From the NCBI RefSeq assembly GCF_003865135.1, contig NZ_BHZC01000001.1, positions 7,192,001 to 7,256,000 of the forward strand: a stretch of 64,000 bases of DNA, read 5' to 3'. Position 1 is the stretch's first letter. The number at the start of each line of letters is the position of its first letter. This document shows positions 34,776-43,580 of this stretch, in pieces. The DNA is from Streptomyces chrestomyceticus JCM 4735 (lineage in GTDB: Bacteria > Actinomycetota > Actinomycetes > Streptomycetales > Streptomycetaceae). Made by a program: the position numbers and the translations under genes. The notes beneath the pieces were generated by a model that did no database searches, was not told where the DNA came from, and saw only the letters and a program-made list of their open reading frames with translations.

Positions 34776-35933
34776 TCAGGCAAGCTGCTCGGCGACCTCG
34801 ACGCGCAGCAGCGTGCGGACGGTCTCGATGTGGTTGACGACGGTGACCGTCGACGAGCCCGCGAAGAGCAGACCGACCGCGACGTTGTCGAGCGAGGTGA
34901 CCAGCGAACCGGAGTCGCCGCCCGCCGAGATGTTGGTGGTCATGATCTGGTCCTTGAAGCGCGCCGTGCCGGCCGTGCCGTAGTTGACGTCGACCGTGGC
35001 GTCGGTGGAGACGATCCGCCCGAAGCTGATGTTGGTGGTCCGGCCGGTCTTCTTGACCAGGTCGCCCACCGCGACCGACGACTTGCGGCGCCACGCGCGC
35101 GGCGCGCCGCTGAAGTACTGCTGCCGGGTGGCGTCCTCGAACTCGATCTTCGCGAGGGCCGCGTCCACCACGTTGTTGTGCTGCGTCAGCGGGATCTGCG
35201 GGGCGAACTGGATCGAGATGAAGCGGTCCAGCGTGCCGATCCGGTCCGCCGGGTCCGTACCGCCGTCGAACTTGCCCGGCTGGAGCACGGAGCTGCCCAG
35301 CGGTGCCCGGTTGGAGTCCGCCAGGACGTGGTTGTTGCTCAGGATGTAGAACTTGCCGGGTACGCCGAGGCCGGGCGCCGGCGGGTTGGTCTGCGCGCCG
35401 GGCAGGAAGTCGTACACCACGCTGCCCAGCGTGCCCGCGGTGACCTGCACGTTGCCGACGGAGAAGCCGGCCGGGCAGGGCCGCATCCGGCGCTTGAGGA
35501 GCTGCGGCTCCAGGGCGCTGCCGAGCTGGCTCAGCTCTTCGAGCAGCGGCTGGGCGAGCGCGCCCATCCGGCCGCCGTTGCCGCCGAGACCCTGCTCCTG
35601 CGCCATCGAGCGGCTCTGACCGCTCGGTACGCGCTGCTGGGCCTGCGCGGAGATGTGGCCGACGGCCAGGACGTCGGTCGGGGTACCGTCGTCCATCTCC
35701 CGGGGGATCACGTCCCGTTCGGGGAGCATCGACTCCGGGACCTTCTGTGTGACGAAGACCAGGACGGCTTCCTCGCCCGTGGGCTCACCGTTGGTCCACT
35801 TCACCCCGTGCCCGAAGCCGACGACGTTCGCGGTCGGGTTCTGGGGGTGCATGAAGTCGGAAAGTGCCTGTTGGCGGGAGGTGTCGCTGACCTGACCTCC
35901 GGTGGGTCCGCGCATCATCTCGGGCTGGTTCAC
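34776..35933 (-). CDS. Trypsin-like serine protease without signal peptide
   Basis: A 385-residue chymotrypsin-fold protein. The catalytic triad can be placed as H202 (ILSNNHVLADSN), D257 (NNVVDAALAKIE) and S341 (SAGGDSGSLV). The first about 150 residues form a separate N-terminal domain (VVGFGHGVKWTNGEPTGEEAVLVFVTQKV) that resembles proteins with 'NTF-like' chaperone or processing roles only loosely. There is no signal peptide or anchor, so it acts in the cytoplasm or leaves by another route. It heads a two-gene operon with the 146-residue protein. Confidence 0.85.
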   Translation of the reverse strand: MNQPEMMRGPTGGQVSDTSRQQALSDFMHPQNPTANVVGFGHGVKWTNGEPTGEEAVLVFVTQKVPESMLPERDVIPREMDDGTPTDVLAVGHISAQAQQRVPSGQSRSMAQEQGLGGNGGRMGALAQPLLEELSQLGSALEPQLLKRRMRPCPAGFSVGNVQVTAGTLGSVVYDFLPGAQTNPPAPGLGVPGKFYILSNNHVLADSNRAPLGSSVLQPGKFDGGTDPADRIGTLDRFISIQFAPQIPLTQHNNVVDAALAKIEFEDATRQQYFSGAPRAWRRKSSVAVGDLVKKTGRTTNISFGRIVSTDATVDVNYGTAGTARFKDQIMTTNISAGGDSGSLVTSLDNVAVGLLFAGSSTVTVVNHIETVRTLLRVEVAEQLA

Positions 35934-36437
35934 ACCAGACCACCTCTTCCCCGGTGGGCGTCCCGCGCGGCTCTCAGCCGTGCGCCCGGGCCGTACGGAC
36001 GGGCCGTACGGGCGGGAGCGCTCCTACGGGCCGGAGTGCTCCGGCGGACGGGCGGCTACGGCTGCGGGGCGGGACCGCGTTCGCTTGACGAGCCCGGGCC
36101 GTGCACGGCGGCGGGCTCTCGGGGGAGGGCGGGAACCCGGCACGGACTGCTCCCCGGGCAACTCCGTGCAGCGGCGGATTCTCCGCTCTCCCTACGGGTG
36201 ATGCAGGTAGGGACTGTCTATTGCCGGGCCGGTCGGCGGTCAAGGAGGTACGCGATAAATCTTGCGCTTGCTGCGCAGATGCCGCTGATGACCTTGTTTG
36301 CCATGGTTTTCCGGGCCAGGGAGGAACGCTTCCGGACATCGCGGCGTCGTACGGGGTTCAACCGGTGTTCGCCGGGGCGCGCGAGGGTGTGCGGCGCAGG
36401 GACCGAGCACACCGAACCGGCCGTCCAGGAGATGACC
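35934..36437. other. Intergenic region upstream of phoX-like gene
   Basis: About 500 bp between the divergent protease and PhoX-like genes. Frames across it show no coding character or motifs. It must hold both promoters. A CCGTACGG-rich stretch (about 35990-36015) can fold but is not a clear terminator. AGGAG at 36427-36431 serves the downstream ATG. Confidence 0.5.
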
Positions 36438-37888
36438 ATGCCGCTCACCCGCAGAGACTTCGCCAAGCGCTCCGCCGTCGCCGGTGCCGGCGTCGCACTG
36501 ACCGGCAGCGTGGGCGTCCTGGCCACCGCACCCGGTGCCATCGGGCAGGAGGTACCGGAAGCGGACGCGACCGCCCCGGCCGCCGGCGCACGAGGGCGCA
36601 CACCGGGGTACGGGCCGCTGATCCCCGACCCGGCGGGCATCCTGGCGCTGCCCGCCGGATTCTCGTACCGGATCATCACCCGGACCGGCGTCACCACGCT
36701 GGAGACCGGCGAATCCACCCCCTCCCACCACGACGGCACCGCCGCCTTCCAGGGCCCGCGCGGCACCACCCTGCTCGTCAACAACCACGAGCTGAAGGGG
36801 CCGCGGGCGCGGTGGCCGCACCCCGTACCGCTCGCCGACGGCCTGGTCTACGATCCGGCGGCAGCCGGCGGCTGCACCGTCGTCGAGATCTCCCGGGACG
36901 GCTCGCACATCTCCGAACGGGTCGGCATCGCCGGTACGTCCACCAACTGCGCCGGCGGACGCACCCCTGGGGAACCTGGCTGACCTGCGAGGAGACCGAG
37001 GACAAGGCCGGCCAGAACGGCATGACGAAGGACCACGGCTACGTCTTCGAGGTCGACCCCCACGACATCCGCGCCGCCCGCGCACCCCGCCCCGTCAGGG
37101 CCCTGGGCCGCTACGCGCACGAAGCCGTCGTCGTCGACCCCAAGCGCGGCCACCTCTACCTCACCGAGGACGCCGACCGCCCCAACGGTCTCCTCTACCG
37201 CTGGACCCCGCCGCACGGCTTCCAGCACGGCCGCGGGCGGCTCCGCACGCTCGCCGACGACGCGGGCGTCCTGGCCGCGCCGCGCTGCTTCGACTCCGGC
37301 GGCCGGTTCGTGGACGACCTCTCCCGTGCCACGAAGACCGGCACGGTCTACGGCGTCGACTGGATCGAGGTCCCCGACCGCGACGCCCGCACCACCCCCG
37401 TACGCAAACAGTTCGGCGACCGCGACGTCACCCGCGCCCGCAAGCTCGAAGGCATGTGGTGGGCCGACGGCGGCGCGTACATCGTCTCCTCGTACGCCCG
37501 CGCGGAGAGCCCGGTCCGCCACGACGGCCAGGTCTGGTTCTACGACCCGCGCCGCCGCACCCTGACCCTGAAGGTCCTGCTCGGCGTCAACCCCGACCCC
37601 GGCCGGGACGGCGCCTTCGACGGCCCCGACAACATCACCGTCTCCCCGTACGGCGGCCTGATCATCGCCGAGGACGGCGAAGGCGTCCAGCACCTCTTCG
37701 GCGCCACGGACGACGGCCGTACGTACCCGATCGCCCGCAACGACCTCAACATCGGCACCGCCGATGACCCGGCCTACAGCGAATTCACCGGCCCGGTGTT
37801 CTCGCCCGACGGCCGCACCCTCTTCGCCAACATCCAGGAGCCGGGGGTCATGCTGGCGATCACGGGACCGTGGCGACGGCAGCGGTGA
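36438..37888 (+). pseudogene. PhoX-like (DUF839) alkaline phosphatase, frameshifted
   Basis: The reading frame from ATG 36438 begins with a Tat-type signal (LTRRDFAKRSAVAGAGVALTG) and continues as a DUF839/PhoX protein (GYGPLIPDPAGILALPAGFSYRII; LLVNNHEL). After TNCAGGRTP it hits a stop at 36983. The family sequence (WGTWLTCEETED, GRYAHEAVVVDPKRGHLYLTEDA, DGPDNITVSPYGGLIIAEDGEG) resumes one frame away to 37888. One base is missing near 36967/36968. Without the indel the protein would be 483 residues, normal for this family, with all motifs preserved. It may be a recent lesion or an assembly error. PhoX enzymes are Ca-dependent, secreted phosphatases. Confidence 0.85.
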
Positions 37889-37973
37889 CCGCTGCGCGGC
37901 CGGGTGTCCTGGCGCGGGGTGGGTGGCGGGCTCGGTCAGGAATCTTGGGCGGGATGTGCATGTTGTACGGGGG

Positions 37974-39176
37974 GTGAGTACGCGGAGCAGCAGGACGACA
38001 CAGACGGCTGAGGACGAGGGGACGGGGCCTGGGGACCCGTCCGGCGACCCCGGCACCTCCAACGCCTCCGGTGCCTACAGCGGTCACGGCGCCTCCGACG
38101 ACCGGTCTGGCCGCCTCCGGACCAGCCGCCTCCGCACCACCCCCTTCTCCCTCCTCGACCGCTCCCGCACCCGCCAGGGCCACCCGGAGGCCGAGGCGCT
38201 CCGCGACACGGTGGCCCTCGCGCAGCACGCCGAAGCGCTCGGCTACCACCGCTTCTGGGTCTCCGAACACCACAGCGTGCCGGGCGTCGCCGGCTCCGCG
38301 CCGACCGTGCTCGCCGCCGCGGTGGCCGCCGCGACCTCCCGCATCCGGGTCGGCACCGGCGGCGTCATGCTGCCCAACCACCGCCCGCTGGTCGTCGCCG
38401 AACAGTTCGGCGTCCTCGCGTCCCTCTTCCCCGGCCGCATCGACATGGGCCTGGGCCGTTCCGTCGGCTTCACCGACGGCATCCGCCGCGCCCTCGGCAC
38501 CGACAAGGGCGCCGCCGACTCCTTCGCCGCCCAACTGGCCGAACTCACCGCCTACTTCACCGACGGCCCGCGCCCCCACCCCCAGGTGCACGCCCGTCCG
38601 GCGGAGGGCCTGCACGTCCCCGCCTTCGTCCTGGCCACCGGCGCGGGCGCGGACATCGCCGCCCGCGCCGGACTGGCCCTGGTCATCGGCGACCTACGAG
38701 GCCGCGAAGCGATGCGCGCCGCCATCGACCGCTACCGCGCCGCCTTCGAACCGTCCCCGCTCTGGCCCCGCCCGTATGTCATCGTCTCCGGCACGGTCGC
38801 CGTGGCCGAAACCCGCGAACAGGCACGCGACCTCCTGCTCCCCGAAGCCTGGTCGATGGCCTACTCCCGCACCCACGGCGTCTTCCCACCCCTGGAACCG
38901 GCCGAGTCGATCTCCGCCCGAGAACCGTCCCTGCCCCCGAAACAACGCGACCTCTACACCTCCGCCCTCACCGGCCACATCCACGGCACGGAAGCGGACG
39001 TCGCCACCCAGCTCGACACCCTCCTCACCGAAACCGCCGCCGACGAATTCCTGGTGACGACCAGCACGTACGACCGCGCTGGACTGCTGGAGTCGTACGA
39101 GCGGCTGGCCCGGGTGGTGGGGATGGCGGGAGCGGAGTTGCCGGAGCGGGCAGAGATACCCGGACGCGCGTCCTGA
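37974..39176 (+). CDS. LLM-class flavin-dependent oxidoreductase
   Basis: A 400-residue luciferase-like monooxygenase of the single-chain (MsnO8-like) group. RTTPFSLLDRSRTRQG marks its beginning after a 45-residue low-complexity N-terminus; ALGYHRFWVSEHHSVPGVAGSAPTVLAA, IRVGTGGVMLPNHRPLVVAEQFG and FPGRIDMGLGRSVG are family hallmarks. F420 or FMNH2 could be the cofactor; the substrate is unknown. GTG 37974 is preferred because AGTACGGGG lies just upstream and the extension before it looks non-coding. A later internal start near residue 40 is possible. Confidence 0.88.
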   Translation: MSTRSSRTTQTAEDEGTGPGDPSGDPGTSNASGAYSGHGASDDRSGRLRTSRLRTTPFSLLDRSRTRQGHPEAEALRDTVALAQHAEALGYHRFWVSEHHSVPGVAGSAPTVLAAAVAAATSRIRVGTGGVMLPNHRPLVVAEQFGVLASLFPGRIDMGLGRSVGFTDGIRRALGTDKGAADSFAAQLAELTAYFTDGPRPHPQVHARPAEGLHVPAFVLATGAGADIAARAGLALVIGDLRGREAMRAAIDRYRAAFEPSPLWPRPYVIVSGTVAVAETREQARDLLLPEAWSMAYSRTHGVFPPLEPAESISAREPSLPPKQRDLYTSALTGHIHGTEADVATQLDTLLTETAADEFLVTTSTYDRAGLLESYERLARVVGMAGAELPERAEIPGRAS

Positions 39177-39186
39177 CCGAAGCGCC

Positions 39187-39744
39187 TCACGGCCCGCTTC
39201 CGGCCAACCCCTCGACCGTCTCCAACGCCAGCCGCCACGGATAGCTGTCCACCCGCTCACCGCCGGTGCCGGGCGGGTGCGGCTCCCAGGCGCCCGGCCC
39301 GTACAGCACATGCACCCCCAGGTCGCGCAGTACCTGTACCGACCGCCGGGTGGCCGGGTGTGCGTCCAGAGCCGTGGACCAGAACGGCAGCGCGACCACC
39401 GGCAGCCCGAGCCCGACCACCTCGGTGAGCAGGCCGAGGGCGTACGTGTCGGCGATGCCGACGGCCCACTTGTTCACGGAGTTCATGGTCATCGGCGCGA
39501 CAATCACCGCGTCGGGCGGCGGATTGCGCTTCGCCTCGCCCGCCTGACGCCAGTCACTCCGCACGGGCCGTCCGGAGGCGGCCTCCACCGCGGACACGTC
39601 CAGAAACCCGCCCGCCTCGGCCGCGGGCGTGGCGACGACACACACGTCCCAGCCGTCGTCCACGGCGGCTTCGACCAGGCGGACGAGCCGGGCGGCGGGG
39701 CCGGCGGCGCAGGCGATGATGTGGAGTACTCGCGGCGTACTCAT
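39187..39744 (-). CDS. Flavoprotein (HFCD / Dfp-like)
   Basis: A 185-residue flavoprotein of the homo-oligomeric flavin-containing Cys decarboxylase fold (RVLHIIACAAGPAARLVRLVEAA at the N-terminus; DAVIVAPMTMNSVNKWAVGIADTYALGLL, the FMN/active-site segment; PVVALPFWSTALDAHPATR). Stand-alone actinobacterial members lack the CoaBC partner domain and have unknown substrates. The start overlaps the upstream regulator stop (TGA/ATG at 39741-39744), so the two are co-translated. Confidence 0.85.
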   Translation of the reverse strand: MSTPRVLHIIACAAGPAARLVRLVEAAVDDGWDVCVVATPAAEAGGFLDVSAVEAASGRPVRSDWRQAGEAKRNPPPDAVIVAPMTMNSVNKWAVGIADTYALGLLTEVVGLGLPVVALPFWSTALDAHPATRRSVQVLRDLGVHVLYGPGAWEPHPPGTGGERVDSYPWRLALETVEGLAGSGP

Positions 39745-41087
39745 ACCGGTACCTGTGCCCGGTTCGCCAGCGCGCGGAGCCAGGGAGCGCGTCCGGCGCG
39801 GTCACGTTGCAGCAGTTCCCCGATCAGTTCCCGCGTCACAGTACGGGACCGTACTTCCTCTGGTGCTGCCTTTTCTGCCGCCAGCAGCGCACGAGTCGCT
39901 GCTTCCGTACGGCCGCAGGCGTGCAGAGCGCGTGCCACGTCCGTCCAGTACGTGGCCTGTCTCTCGGCTACGGCGAGTTGGTCGGGCATGACGGTCTTGG
40001 CCGCTTGCAGGGCGTGGCCGGCGTCGCTGAATGCGAGGGCGATCGACAGTCGGTGCAGCGCCACGTTGTTCGCTCCGAAGGCGGCCCACTGACGATTCGT
40101 CGCTTCTTGCAGCAACGCAGCGGTACGTTCCGCTTCGTCGAGCAACTCCGCTGCCGCGTCCCGGTCCTCGCCCAGCGCGGCGGCCCACGCTCCGCGCAGC
40201 AGCAGCGCACCGAAGACCGCGACGTTGTCGGGTGCGGACCTGGACACCCGTCCAGAGAGACGGTCGACTCCGGTTATTGCTACGCGCACCGCCTGCCTCC
40301 GATGGCCGACGGCGGCGACGGCATGGGTCAGAATCCGGTACGCCGAGGCGATCGCTGTCGGGGCCTCGGTCCGCCGAGCGGCTGCCGCTGCCTTCTCGGC
40401 GGCGATCCAGGCCGATGCCGCGTCGTCGTACTTGAGGAGCAGGGTTGCCGCCACGTGGTAGGCATGGACTGCGAGCAGGTCCGTGGCCCGCTGCTCGGGC
40501 AGTGCGCTCCCGGAACCCCCGAACCGGGCCAAAAGAGCGGGCAACTGCCGCGCGAGCCGCGCGTAGCCACACGCTTGAACGAGCCGCTTGGCTTCCGTGG
40601 TATCCCGGCGCAGCGCCTCGATGGTGCCTGGTTCCCGCGCGCTGACGGTGCCGGTGAGAACGTCCCGGATGGCGTCCAGCGGGTCGATGACAGGGACGTG
40701 CAGCACATCGTCGGGAGCGGTGGGGATCGCTGCATAGCCGACCACGGCAAGAGAGTGGGACACGAAAGTCCGCCGCCGCATTTCTCCTTCGGCCTGGGAG
40801 GGAGGGGAAGTGCCGCTCGCCTCCGGAGGCAGAGGCCGGACGCGGCGCCGGAAACCGAGGGATTCCGGCGGGCACCCGAAGAGAGCTGTGAGTACGGTCC
40901 GTGCCGTGGGGTGGGGCCATCCCGGAGTAAGGGATTCCCACCGTCGTACTTGGCGCACCGTCACCGTCGCGTCGATGCCCAGCGCGAACGCCTTGTCCTG
41001 GAAGGCGATGACGAAATCGTCCTGGGTGTGCAGGCCCGCACTGATACGGGCCCTGACAAGAAGTGGGTTCCCCGGGGAGCCTGGCAT
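39741..41087 (-). CDS. HTH regulator with TPR-like repeats
   Basis: A 448-residue regulator. Residues 5-75 hold a helix-turn-helix of XRE-like type (RISAGLHTQDDFVIAFQDKAFALGIDATVTVRQVRRWES); residues 120-440 are helical TPR-like repeats (EQRATDLLAVHAYHVAATLLLKYDDAASAWIAAEKAA; VAVFGALLLRGAWAAALGEDRDAAAELLDEAERTA). A MRRRTFVSHSLAVVG segment (about 130-145) is a Tat-like or hydrophobic relic often seen in this regulator family. ATG 41087 has ACGGAGGT upstream. It is coupled to the flavoprotein, whose substrate or product may be its ligand. Confidence 0.85.
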   Translation of the reverse strand: MPGSPGNPLLVRARISAGLHTQDDFVIAFQDKAFALGIDATVTVRQVRRWESLTPGWPHPTARTVLTALFGCPPESLGFRRRVRPLPPEASGTSPPSQAEGEMRRRTFVSHSLAVVGYAAIPTAPDDVLHVPVIDPLDAIRDVLTGTVSAREPGTIEALRRDTTEAKRLVQACGYARLARQLPALLARFGGSGSALPEQRATDLLAVHAYHVAATLLLKYDDAASAWIAAEKAAAAARRTEAPTAIASAYRILTHAVAAVGHRRQAVRVAITGVDRLSGRVSRSAPDNVAVFGALLLRGAWAAALGEDRDAAAELLDEAERTAALLQEATNRQWAAFGANNVALHRLSIALAFSDAGHALQAAKTVMPDQLAVAERQATYWTDVARALHACGRTEAATRALLAAEKAAPEEVRSRTVTRELIGELLQRDRAGRAPWLRALANRAQVPV

Positions 41088-41227
41088 GGCGAACCTCCGT
41101 ACTGCGTCTCGGCCCAGAGTACGGGCGCGGAGGACTGAGCAGGACGCGAATGTCCTGGCGAATGTCCTCAAGAATTGCCTTCTGCGCTGCCTCGTACGAG
41201 AGCGCCGGACACGGTGTTCTTGGAGGC

Positions 41228-41635
41228 ATGACGATTCCCGCGAAGAGCTGCGCCTCCGTCTCCCTCCCCGACTGGATTCCCCGCGGAGCGGGACTGCGCG
41301 TGGTGCGCGACGTGGCCGCGCTCGGGGTGGATGTGGTGTGGCTGGGACAGCCGACGGGGGAGCGGGTCCTGAGGCAACTGGGTGGCAGGTCCGGAGCGGT
41401 CATCGAGGATCACCGGCGTCCGGCCGGGATGTGCTGGCTGGTGCCTGCCGGTACGGCCGGTGGGACGCGACTGCCTTTTTGGGGTGATGCGGGGGTGGGT
41501 TCGGCCCTGTATGTGCCGGGGCTGGAGATGCGCAGCGAGCGGCTGTGGTGGCGGGTGCGGCCGGAGGGCGGAGCGCTGGTCACGAGCGCGGTGGCCTTGC
41601 GGGCGGCTGTCATCGCCGTGGAGAGCGCGCTGTGA
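41228..41635 (+). CDS. Hypothetical protein, 135 aa
   Basis: A 135-residue protein, MTIPAKSCASVSLPDWIPRG..., with a GVDVVWLGQPTGERVLRQL centre and an ALRAAVIAVESAL helix at the end. TGGAGG precedes the ATG by 4 nt. It is divergent from the regulator at 41087 and its stop overlaps the next gene (GTGA). Possibly a bifunctional DNA-primase/polymerase N-terminal-like fragment by general look, but I cannot support that. Confidence 0.7.
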   Translation: MTIPAKSCASVSLPDWIPRGAGLRVVRDVAALGVDVVWLGQPTGERVLRQLGGRSGAVIEDHRRPAGMCWLVPAGTAGGTRLPFWGDAGVGSALYVPGLEMRSERLWWRVRPEGGALVTSAVALRAAVIAVESAL

Positions 41636-41826
41636 TCGGGTGTGCGGACTGCGGTTCCGTACGGGACGTGATCGTCATCGGGACCGTGCACACGGCCAGT
41701 GGCGGCGGGGCCGACGTCGGGCTGTGCGCGGGGTGCGACGAGAAGCGGGAGAGGCGGCGCAGGGGCGGCGCCCGCCTGCGCGGGGCCGCCCCTATGGGCG
41801 TCAGAGCGCCGCGCCCCCCGGCTTGA
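41632..41826 (+). CDS. Small zinc-ribbon-like protein, 64 aa
   Basis: A 64-residue protein starting MIGCADCGSV and containing LCAGCDEKRERRRR: two CxxC pairs likely hold a zinc ion, followed by a basic, proline-rich tail. It overlaps the preceding gene (GTGA at 41632) and its end overlaps terD by 26 bp on the opposite strand. Unknown function; DNA or RNA binding is plausible from the basic tail. Confidence 0.65.
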   Translation: MIGCADCGSVRDVIVIGTVHTASGGGADVGLCAGCDEKRERRRRGGARLRGAAPMGVRAPRPPA

Positions 41827-43075
41827 CCATGCCGCGGACGGTGCGGGAGTCGACGAATTCGCCCAGGGCGGTCATTTCCCATTCGCCGGAGAACTGGCGG
41901 ATGAGTTTGGCCATCATCACGCCCGTGCGCGGTTCGGAGTGGGTGAGGTCGAAGCGGACCAGTTCCTCGCCGGTCTGGGCGTCGAGGAGGCGGCAGTATG
42001 CCTTGGCGACGTCGGAGAACTTCTGGCCGGAGAAGGAGTTGACCGTGAAGACCAGGCCGGTGACCTGCGGGGGGATGCCGCCGAGGTGGACGGTGATGGC
42101 CTCGTCGTCGCCGGCGCCCTCGCCCGTGAGGTTGTCGCCGGAGTGCTGGATGGCGCCGTTGAGGATCTGGAGCTTGCCGAAGAAGCAGTTGTCGACCTTC
42201 TTGCGGTCCGGGCCGTAGGCGATCACGGACGCGTCCAGGTCGATGTCCTTGCCGCGGTAGGCGGGCTCCCAGCCGAGGCCCATGCGGACCGAGGACAGGA
42301 GCGGGCGGCCGCCCTTGACCAGGGAGACGGTCTGGTTCTTCTGGAGGCTGACGCGGCCCTTGTCGAGGTTGATCTTGCCGGCGCCGGGCGCGGGAGCGGG
42401 CGGAGCCGGGGGAGCGGAGGGGGCCGCGGGAGCCGTGGGAGTGGTTGCCGCGGGCGGCGGGGCCATGGGGGCCGGGGCGCCGGTGGGCGGGCCCCACTGG
42501 GCGGCGGGAGGAGTGGTGGGGGGAGCGGGGGCCGCTGCCGGAGGGGCTTGCGGGGCCGCGGCCGGGACCGCCGGTTCTTCGACGCTGACGCCGAAGTCCG
42601 TGGCGATGCCGGCCAGGCCGTTCGCGTAACCCTGGCCGACGGCGCGGACCTTCCAGGCGCCGTTGCGCCGGTAGATCTCCACGACGACGAGGGCGGTCTC
42701 CGGGCCGAGCCGGGGCGGCGTGAAGGAGGCGATGACGCTGCCGTCGGCGGCGTTGCGGACCGTGCCGGTCGGTTCGGTGCCGGCGAAGGTGGCGCCGGGC
42801 GCGTCCAGGCTGGCGGTCACGACGATCTTCTCGATGCCGGCCGGCACCGCGGCGGTGTCCACCGTGATCGTGTCGCCCGCGCCGCCCGCGCCGGACGTGT
42901 GGGTCACGCCCGGGCCGGCCGGCTGGTTGTAGAACACGAAGTCGTCGTCGGAACGCACCTTGCCGTCGGTGGTGAGCAGCAGGCCCGACACATCGAGCCG
43001 CACGGGCGCGGTGACGTCCACCGCCACCCGCGAGGCGGTGAGCGGGAGGTTCGAGCCAGGAGTCATAGCGGTCAT
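41801..43075 (-). CDS. TerD-family protein with two TerD domains
   Basis: A 424-residue stress protein. Domain 1 (about 10-165) has VRLDVSGLLLTTDGKVRSDDDFVFYNQP...GVTHT, the Ca-binding SDDDFVFYN motif of TerD. A long Pro/Ala linker (170-255) precedes domain 2 (about 260-420), with INLDKGRVSLQKNQTVSL and GAGDDEAITVHLG. TerA-like proteins take part in tellurite/stress responses and, in Streptomyces, in development. It overlaps the small zinc-ribbon gene at the 3' end. Start ATG gives the known family N-terminus. Confidence 0.92.
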   Translation of the reverse strand: MTAMTPGSNLPLTASRVAVDVTAPVRLDVSGLLLTTDGKVRSDDDFVFYNQPAGPGVTHTSGAGGAGDTITVDTAAVPAGIEKIVVTASLDAPGATFAGTEPTGTVRNAADGSVIASFTPPRLGPETALVVVEIYRRNGAWKVRAVGQGYANGLAGIATDFGVSVEEPAVPAAAPQAPPAAAPAPPTTPPAAQWGPPTGAPAPMAPPPAATTPTAPAAPSAPPAPPAPAPGAGKINLDKGRVSLQKNQTVSLVKGGRPLLSSVRMGLGWEPAYRGKDIDLDASVIAYGPDRKKVDNCFFGKLQILNGAIQHSGDNLTGEGAGDDEAITVHLGGIPPQVTGLVFTVNSFSGQKFSDVAKAYCRLLDAQTGEELVRFDLTHSEPRTGVMMAKLIRQFSGEWEMTALGEFVDSRTVRGMVKPGGAAL

Positions 43076-43143
43076 GCCGGGGATAACGAGTGGCCTTCCT
43101 TTGCGGTTCCATTACCGAGGGCCGGACGGGTCCGGGCGTGGCA

Positions 43144-43165
43144 GTACGGGGCCGGGGCCCCGTAC
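43144..43165. terminator. 10-bp hairpin after glsB
   Basis: GTACGGGGCC (43144-43153) pairs with GGCCCCGTAC (43156-43165), loop GG. It lies 5 bp after the glsB stop on the minus strand, with no T tract, and before terD. Confidence 0.4.
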
Positions 43166-43169
43166 GGGC

Positions 43170-43442
43170 TCAGCGGCGTTCGCGGCTGTTGCCGAACAGC
43201 AGGCGGTAGGCGATGAGGAGGACCAGGGAGCCGGCGATGGCGGCGATCCACATGGACGGCTCGAAGAAGTCCTTCGGAATCGGCTTGTCCAGGAACTTCG
43301 TGGAGAGCCAGCCGCCTATGAAGGAGCCGACGATGCCGATGAGGGTGGTGCCGACGAGGCCGCCCGGGTCCCGTCCGGGCAGCAGGATCTTGGCGATGAC
43401 GCCCGCGATCAGTCCCAGTACGAGCCAACTGACGATACCCAT
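43170..43442 (-). CDS. GlsB/YeaQ/YmgE family stress membrane protein
   Basis: A 90-residue membrane protein with three helices: MGIVSWLVLGLIAGVIAKILLPG, GLVGTTLIGIVGSFIGGWL and MWIAAIAGSLVLLIAYRLLFG. The GRDPGGLVGTTLIGIVGSFIGGWL core is the transglycosylase-associated (GlsB) family signature. GAGGAAC precedes the ATG. Family members are stress-induced; the role is unclear. Confidence 0.92.
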   Translation of the reverse strand: MGIVSWLVLGLIAGVIAKILLPGRDPGGLVGTTLIGIVGSFIGGWLSTKFLDKPIPKDFFEPSMWIAAIAGSLVLLIAYRLLFGNSRERR

Positions 43443-43580
43443 GGTGCGTTCCTCGTTTCCTGCGCGGTTGCGCAAATGATTGATACGTAGACAAGGACGC
43501 CGGGAGGGCGGGGCGGGTTGCGTCGGCTTCGGCGGGGTGGCGCGGGGAGGGCGGTGGAGCCGACGGGGCCGGTGGAGGGC

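Noticed and set aside
35985..36020. Terminator in the CCGTACGG-rich stretch before the PhoX-like gene
   Set aside because: Several short alternative pairings exist, no T run follows, and the location is upstream of two divergent genes rather than behind one.
36101..37888. A single plus-strand gene starting at 36101 for the PhoX-like C-terminus
   Set aside because: The part before about 36965 has no family similarity and is Arg-rich, while the proper N-terminus with Tat signal lies in the other frame from 36438. A frameshift explains the data better.
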